Assembly: GCA_903906135.1 (NCBI GenBank)
Contig: CAIVJE010000111.1
Span: 1 to 35,380, forward strand
Direction: 5' to 3'
DNA length: 35,380 nucleotides
Origin: an uncultured Verrucomicrobiota bacterium
Lineage (GTDB): Bacteria; Verrucomicrobiota; Verrucomicrobiia; Opitutales; Opitutaceae
Positions 31,335 to 35,380 of the stretch are shown piece by piece (position 1 is the stretch's first letter; the number at the start of each line of letters is the position of its first letter). The notes under the pieces are model-generated. The model searched no databases, was not told where the DNA came from, and worked only from the letters and a program-made list of their open reading frames with translations. The translations under genes and the position numbers were made by a program.

Positions 31335-32117
31335 TCAGATCGTCATCGCGTGATACCCGCCATCGACGATGAGCTCGTCACCGGTGATGAAGGAGCCAGC
31401 GGCATCGCTGGCGAGGAGCAGCGTAGCGCCGATGAGCTCGCGGGCCTCGCCGAAACGTTTCATCGGAGTGTGGCCCATGATGTGAGTAACGCGCTCGGGC
31501 GTGAGCACCTTCTTATTCTGCTCCGCGGGGAAAAAACCCGGGACCAAGACATTCACCCGCACCTTGTGCGGCGCCCATTCGCGGGCAAGGTTGAGCGAAA
31601 GATTATGCACGGCGCCTTTGGTGGCCGAGTAGGTGAAAACCCGGGACAACGGCACGACGCCCGACATCGAACCAAGATTGATGATCGAGCCCCCCTGCCC
31701 TCGGCCGACGAGATATTTACCAAAAACCTGACAACCAAGAAAGACGCCCTTGAGATTGACCCGCACGATCCGATCAAACTCTTCTTCAGTAATATCAAAA
31801 AACGGCGTCGCTGAATTGATGCCCGCTCCGTTGACCACAATGTCGACCCGCCCGCTCCGCGCCAACACCGCCGCCAGCAAGCCCTCGACCTCCGCCTTGC
31901 TCGTGGCTTCCGCTGCGTGAAACCACGCGCGGCCACCCGCGGCGCTAATCTGAGCGATCCGCGCCGCCGCCTTTTCTGCATTCCGGCCCACAATCACCAC
32001 TTCGGCGCCCGCCCCAGCCAAGCCGGCCGCCATCGCGCCACACAGTTCACCGGTGCCGCCGATGACGACGGCAACTTTGCCGGTGAGACCAAACAATTCG
32101 TTAAGGTAAGTGCTCAT
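31335..32117 (-). CDS. SDR-family oxidoreductase, likely D-mannonate oxidoreductase/fructuronate reductase
   Basis: A 260-residue short-chain dehydrogenase. The cofactor motif [10 protein letters not shown] lies at residues 19-28, NGAG near 95, catalytic Ser in LGSMSG and the Y-x3-K motif in YSATKGA. The C-terminal region ([42 protein letters not shown]) resembles the Bacillus YjmF-type fructuronate reductase, unlike the larger UxuB of E. coli. It would reduce D-fructuronate to D-mannonate. First gene of the uronate operon, 108 bases before uxaE and divergent from the regulator at 32225. Confidence 0.8.
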   Translation of the reverse strand: MSTYLNELFGLTGKVAVVIGGTGELCGAMAAGLAGAGAEVVIVGRNAEKAAARIAQISAAGGRAWFHAAEATSKAEVEGLLAAVLARSGRVDIVVNGAGINSATPFFDITEEEFDRIVRVNLKGVFLGCQVFGKYLVGRGQGGSIINLGSMSGVVPLSRVFTYSATKGAVHNLSLNLAREWAPHKVRVNVLVPGFFPAEQNKKVLTPERVTHIMGHTPMKRFGEARELIGATLLLASDAAGSFITGDELIVDGGYHAMTI

Positions 32118-32182
32118 AGGTAATTAAGAATCTGAAGGCTAAGCCCGTAGCATAACGGGAACACCGCCGACCGTATATATGA

Positions 32183-32212
32183 TATTGCGAAAAAGAGTTT
32201 ATATTTTGCGAA
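32183..32212. promoter_or_regulatory. Direct repeat in the divergent regulator/SDR intergenic region (candidate AraC/XylR operator)
   Basis: TTGCGAA occurs at 32185-32191 and again at 32206-32212, a spacing of 21 bases or two helical turns, each preceded by AT-rich bases (TATTGCGAA, TTTTGCGAA). AraC-type activators bind such tandem direct sites. The 107-base gap between the SDR gene and the regulator is otherwise AT-rich compared with the window. Confidence 0.5.
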
Positions 32213-32224
32213 TAGATACTTTAA

Positions 32225-33403
32225 ATGGCCTTGCTCGCTATGACCCCACCCCGCCGGATCGCTGTCTACCTCTCGCTCGAGACGGAGCATGGTCGGGGTA
32301 TTTTGCGCGGAATCGCAAAATTTTTCCACCAAAGAGCCGATGTCACCGTATTAAAATTCACGGATCCCCACTCGTACGACCGCACGGCCCTGCGCCGGTT
32401 ACGGTTAGATGGCATCATCGCCCGAGTGGCCACTCGGCGCCATGAACGTGAATTAGCAGAGCTCCGCCGCCCTGTCGTTAATGTTTCTGGCCAAATTGCG
32501 ACGCCTCACCTGTCCCTGATTAATACCGATGACCTTCGGGTCGGGCAGTTGGCCTTAGGTCACTTGCACGGCCGCGGCTATCGGCACTTTGCCTATTGCG
32601 GTAATAATACCCACCTCGGCTCGATCCTGCGTTACCGTGGCTTCCGCACGGAGGCGCGCAGCCGCGGAGTGGTCACCGCTATTCCACGACACATTTTGCC
32701 GCAAGGTGATCAAAACTCGCCCTATCCCGATGCGACGCGTGCGCGGCTCGCCGCTTGGCTAAAAACCCTTCCGCGGCCGGTGGGAATTCTCGGCTTCACC
32801 GATCGCGTAGCTCTTGAACTTGATGAAGCCTGCGCTCGCCGCGGGCTCCGCGTACCCGAGGATGTGGCAATTCTCGGCGTCGGTAATGATTTAGCCCGCA
32901 TCGAATTTGCCCACGTCGCCCTCTCCAGTATCCAGCTTAACACCCAGCAAATTGGCTGGCTCGCCGCAGAAAAACTTTTCGCCCTGATGACCGGAGCGCG
33001 CGTGATGCCCCAAGAAATCCTCGTCAGTCCCCAGAAAATAGTAACGCGGCTTTCCACTGATCGCTGGGCGGTTGACGATGAAATTGTCACTCTCGCGCTG
33101 GACTATCTCCGCGAGCATGTCGGCAACACTGTTTACGTTGAAGAGGTTGCCCGGGCGGCTGGCGTCACGCGCCGCGTACTCGAGCTGCGCTTCCGCGCGG
33201 CACTCGGCACCTCGGTTTACGCGGAAGCCCAGCGATTGCATTTTGAACGGGCCCTCGAGCTCATGCCGGAGTCGACGTTAACCTTGAGTGAAATCGCCGA
33301 TGCTTCGGGCTTTGAAAGCCCCTCCGTCTTCGCCTCCGCTTTCCGGCGGCGCTACCACACCTCCCCTTCAGAGTATCGACGCCGACTAACCGGCCCGCGC
33401 TAA
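32225..33403 (+). CDS. XylR-type regulator: LacI-like sensor domain plus AraC DNA-binding domain
   Basis: A 392-residue regulator. Residues about 10-275 form a periplasmic-binding-protein-like effector domain (RIAVYLSLETEHGRGILRG, ... VPEDVAILGVGND, ALSSIQLNTQQIGWLAAEKL), as in LacI-type proteins. Residues about 285-390 are an AraC-type double helix-turn-helix (VEEVARAAGVTRRVLELRFRA; LTLSEIADASGFESPSVFASAFRRRYHTSP). The architecture is that of E. coli XylR. It is divergent from the uronate operon and very likely controls it in response to a uronate or a derived sugar acid. Its stop overlaps the convergent receptor gene's stop (CTAA at 33400-33403). ATG 32240 is an alternative start. Confidence 0.9.
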   Translation: MALLAMTPPRRIAVYLSLETEHGRGILRGIAKFFHQRADVTVLKFTDPHSYDRTALRRLRLDGIIARVATRRHERELAELRRPVVNVSGQIATPHLSLINTDDLRVGQLALGHLHGRGYRHFAYCGNNTHLGSILRYRGFRTEARSRGVVTAIPRHILPQGDQNSPYPDATRARLAAWLKTLPRPVGILGFTDRVALELDEACARRGLRVPEDVAILGVGNDLARIEFAHVALSSIQLNTQQIGWLAAEKLFALMTGARVMPQEILVSPQKIVTRLSTDRWAVDDEIVTLALDYLREHVGNTVYVEEVARAAGVTRRVLELRFRAALGTSVYAEAQRLHFERALELMPESTLTLSEIADASGFESPSVFASAFRRRYHTSPSEYRRRLTGPR

Positions 33404-35380
33404 AACAGGATGCGCACGGAACCACCCAATTCGCGCGGTGATCCGACCCGCGCGTTGCTTGAAATGAGATCCCGCGCCAGCGCATTGCGCAAACTGAGCC
33501 CCAAGGTGCAGCGCCGCGGGCCCACCTTCCACGTGTAGCCGCCGGTGAGGGTAAACAGCCCATAACTTGGCCAAGCGAGATAGGCATGCTTCGCATCCCC
33601 ATAATTAGCCACGTAGGAACCGATATAACTAAAACTGACACTGCTGCTAAATCCTGCCATGCCCAGCAGTGGAAGATAACGCAATTGCACCGTCGCGGTG
33701 TCGACCGGTAGGCGCGTCAGTTGTTGCCCCACCTCAGGATCTAACGACGGCGACTTCGTGGTAATAGCCGCCAGATGCACCGCGCGCAGCGCCGCGGTCA
33801 GCCGGGGCGTAAGTTTATAACGGAGATCAACCCGCGCTCCAGTAAAACGCTCCTCGCCGGCCGCCACCAACTGGGGCTGCGTTTGGGCCGCGTCTAAAAT
33901 GGGATCATCATAAAGTGGATTACGGCGAGCGATATGCTGATTATAGAGCACAAATAATGAAGCGGAGTAATCAAACTTGCCCGCGAGCGCCCGTCCCTTG
34001 AGCCCACTCTCATACCCGAAGGTTGTTTCGTTCTGCTGAATTCTCCCCGTGCGGGCATCCACCGGCGTAGAGGGGTCAAAGGCCGTACTGGCGCTGGCGA
34101 AGAGCAAGACGCGCCGAGGGATCCACTGATAATTGACGCCCGTATGATAACTCAATTGCCCCGTATGATCGCTGAGCTGAGGCCAGAGTGCATTGGGTTT
34201 ATGATCCTGCACGGCTAAGTTTACTTGATCGAACCGGAGCCCGGCCGTGACTACGGTCCGGCCACGATCAAAGGCCGCGCGATCGGTGAGTTCCCACGAA
34301 GTATAACGGGCGGCCTCCTGCCGATCGGTCAAGAGACGCGCGTAAAGATCGGGAGTATAAGCGGGGAAATAATAATCAGGGGCCAAGGGGTTAAAGGCGC
34401 GGACTGCGAGTGGCAGTGCCGCCCGATCGGCAAGACTCAACGCGCGATCGACCCGATCATATTCACCCCAGGTCGCTCCGGCGTAGCTCAGTAATTTATG
34501 CTCGATCCCTGCGGTGCGAAAACGGCCGGTAAATTCAACATGGGTGGCCAAGGCCTGCTGGCGCTGCTCGATATGCCGCGGCTCGCGGGTGCCTTCAAAC
34601 AAACCGGTCGCGAGCACCAACTGCGTCGCGGTGAACCGATCTTGATCGATCGCCCGCCACCAGCCTTCAACCGCCGCCCGCAGTGCCCAAGTTCGATTGA
34701 TTTGCCCTTCAAATTGCGCGCCAACGACGAGGCTTTGCCGCCGGATGCCCGCATCGGGTCCGTTATTATTAAAATAAGCCAAGGGTAAGTACGGCCCGAG
34801 CACCAACTGCCCCGCCGCTAATTTATATTCCGGAATGCCCGCGGTTGGGTTGCCGTCGTAGCGCCGGTAATCAACACTGATCAGGCTACTCGCCGCGCGC
34901 GTATGCTTGAGGGTCAGGGCGCCACTCACCGTGAGATCATTTTCGCGCACAAATTCCTCGGGCCCAATCTTGCGGGACCAATCAACCGCCCAGCGCTGCC
35001 AGATTTTTTTAGGCACGAGGGTGCCGGTTGATTCCCAGCTCGCCCGCTGGCGATTCTCCGTACTCGTCCCCGCCTCCAATTTATTGCGCTCCTTGGCGGA
35101 CGGTCGGGTGGTCAAGAAATTCTGGATGCCGCCGGGGGCGGCGCGGCCCAGCACCGGAACGAGCGGGCCTTGAATCACGATGATTTCATTAATGTTCAAC
35201 GTTTCCAGAATACCCAGCTGCGCGAAGCCGTTGCGCAAAATTGGGGCAGGAAAACCGCGGAGGTTCAGCCGGGTTTCCCCGGCCGCCGCGGCGGCGGGCG
35301 ACGCATTGCTGATCGCGGCCAACTCGGCGGAGATTTCGACGCCGAGTCCCTCCTCGCCGGTAAAATCGATCTCGGTCAGC
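33400..35380 (-). CDS. TonB-dependent outer-membrane receptor (5' end outside window)
   Basis: The frame is open from the right edge to the stop at 33400, so the gene is partial at its 5' end; about 660 residues are visible. The first part resembles a plug domain (ETRLNLRGFPAPILRNGF ... INEIIVIQGPLVPVLGRAAPGG), then a long beta-barrel with many aromatic-flanked strands, ending in LGGSVRILF with a C-terminal Phe. The TTG at 35322 is not a credible start because coding sense continues upstream (ELTEIDFTGEEGLG). It may import an oligosaccharide or siderophore; its position next to the uronate regulator hints at uronate-containing glycans, but this is weak. Confidence 0.87.
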   Translation of the reverse strand, partial: LTEIDFTGEEGLGVEISAELAAISNASPAAAAAGETRLNLRGFPAPILRNGFAQLGILETLNINEIIVIQGPLVPVLGRAAPGGIQNFLTTRPSAKERNKLEAGTSTENRQRASWESTGTLVPKKIWQRWAVDWSRKIGPEEFVRENDLTVSGALTLKHTRAASSLISVDYRRYDGNPTAGIPEYKLAAGQLVLGPYLPLAYFNNNGPDAGIRRQSLVVGAQFEGQINRTWALRAAVEGWWRAIDQDRFTATQLVLATGLFEGTREPRHIEQRQQALATHVEFTGRFRTAGIEHKLLSYAGATWGEYDRVDRALSLADRAALPLAVRAFNPLAPDYYFPAYTPDLYARLLTDRQEAARYTSWELTDRAAFDRGRTVVTAGLRFDQVNLAVQDHKPNALWPQLSDHTGQLSYHTGVNYQWIPRRVLLFASASTAFDPSTPVDARTGRIQQNETTFGYESGLKGRALAGKFDYSASLFVLYNQHIARRNPLYDDPILDAAQTQPQLVAAGEERFTGARVDLRYKLTPRLTAALRAVHLAAITTKSPSLDPEVGQQLTRLPVDTATVQLRYLPLLGMAGFSSSVSFSYIGSYVANYGDAKHAYLAWPSYGLFTLTGGYTWKVGPRRCTLGLSLRNALARDLISSNARVGSPRELGGSVRILF

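Noticed and set aside
1-35380. tRNA, rRNA, CRISPR arrays, insertion sequences and phage genes
   Set aside because: I found no cloverleaf-like segments, regularly spaced direct repeats, transposase motifs or phage-type proteins in either strand.

Overview
The window is one contiguous stretch of a GC-rich, gene-dense bacterial chromosome. I see no rRNA, tRNA, CRISPR array, transposase or attachment site. The gene content (TonB-dependent transport, a GYF/RDD membrane protein, an AraC-type regulator with a LacI-like sensor domain, an UxaC/UxaE uronate route) and the almost complete absence of Shine-Dalgarno sequences suggest a Gram-negative Verrucomicrobiota member of the Opitutaceae type. That taxon is an inference from style and content; no marker gene here proves it.

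Layout. (1) 1-12735 is mostly housekeeping and carbon metabolism: the tail of an unknown gene; a minus-strand set of RidA, a D-serine dehydratase/D-threonine aldolase-like enzyme and an M19 dipeptidase; a triple-repeat protein of unknown function; RsuA-type pseudouridine synthase; a TonB-like protein; an overlapping YhbY-RsgA ribosome-assembly pair; a GYF-RDD membrane protein; then minus-strand genes for a 2-hydroxyacid dehydrogenase, a fused acetoacetate-type CoA-transferase, a thiolase and a flavin reductase-like protein. (2) 12736-27893 is a denitrification island: a LuxR-type regulator, a YwiC-like membrane protein, an operon nirK(-cytochrome c)-nirV-SCO-porin, an operon for an unusual CuA-containing heme-copper nitric oxide reductase, then DUF2249, a Crp/Fnr regulator and an RIC/ScdA di-iron repair protein. 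(3) 27895-33403 is a hexuronate catabolic operon (SDR fructuronate reductase, UxaE, UxaC) with a divergent regulator. (4) A TonB-dependent receptor runs off the right edge.

The most interesting part is 13625-27893. Five near-perfect FNR/DNR boxes (TTGAY-N4-VTCAA) each sit with their centre 33.5-34.5 bases before the end of a -10-like hexamer, the geometry of class II FNR promoters. In three of them the predicted transcription start falls on or next to the ATG, so those mRNAs look leaderless. The Crp/Fnr protein encoded in the island carries the FNR-type recognition motif E-x-x-S-R but only two cysteines, so it looks like a DNR-type NO sensor rather than an O2-sensing FNR.

The reductase operon has six parts: a heme-copper subunit I paralogue that keeps heme ligands but has lost the paired CuB/FeB histidines; a 49-residue one-helix protein; a CuA subunit II; a catalytic subunit I with all six histidines but Gln in place of the cross-linked tyrosine (expected for NO rather than O2 reduction); a three-helix membrane SCO protein; and a 709-residue cytochrome b / 2x[4Fe-4S] / MvhD-like / C-terminal beta-domain fusion. 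Together with NirK this predicts nitrite -> NO -> N2O, with no nitrate reductase or N2O reductase in the window.
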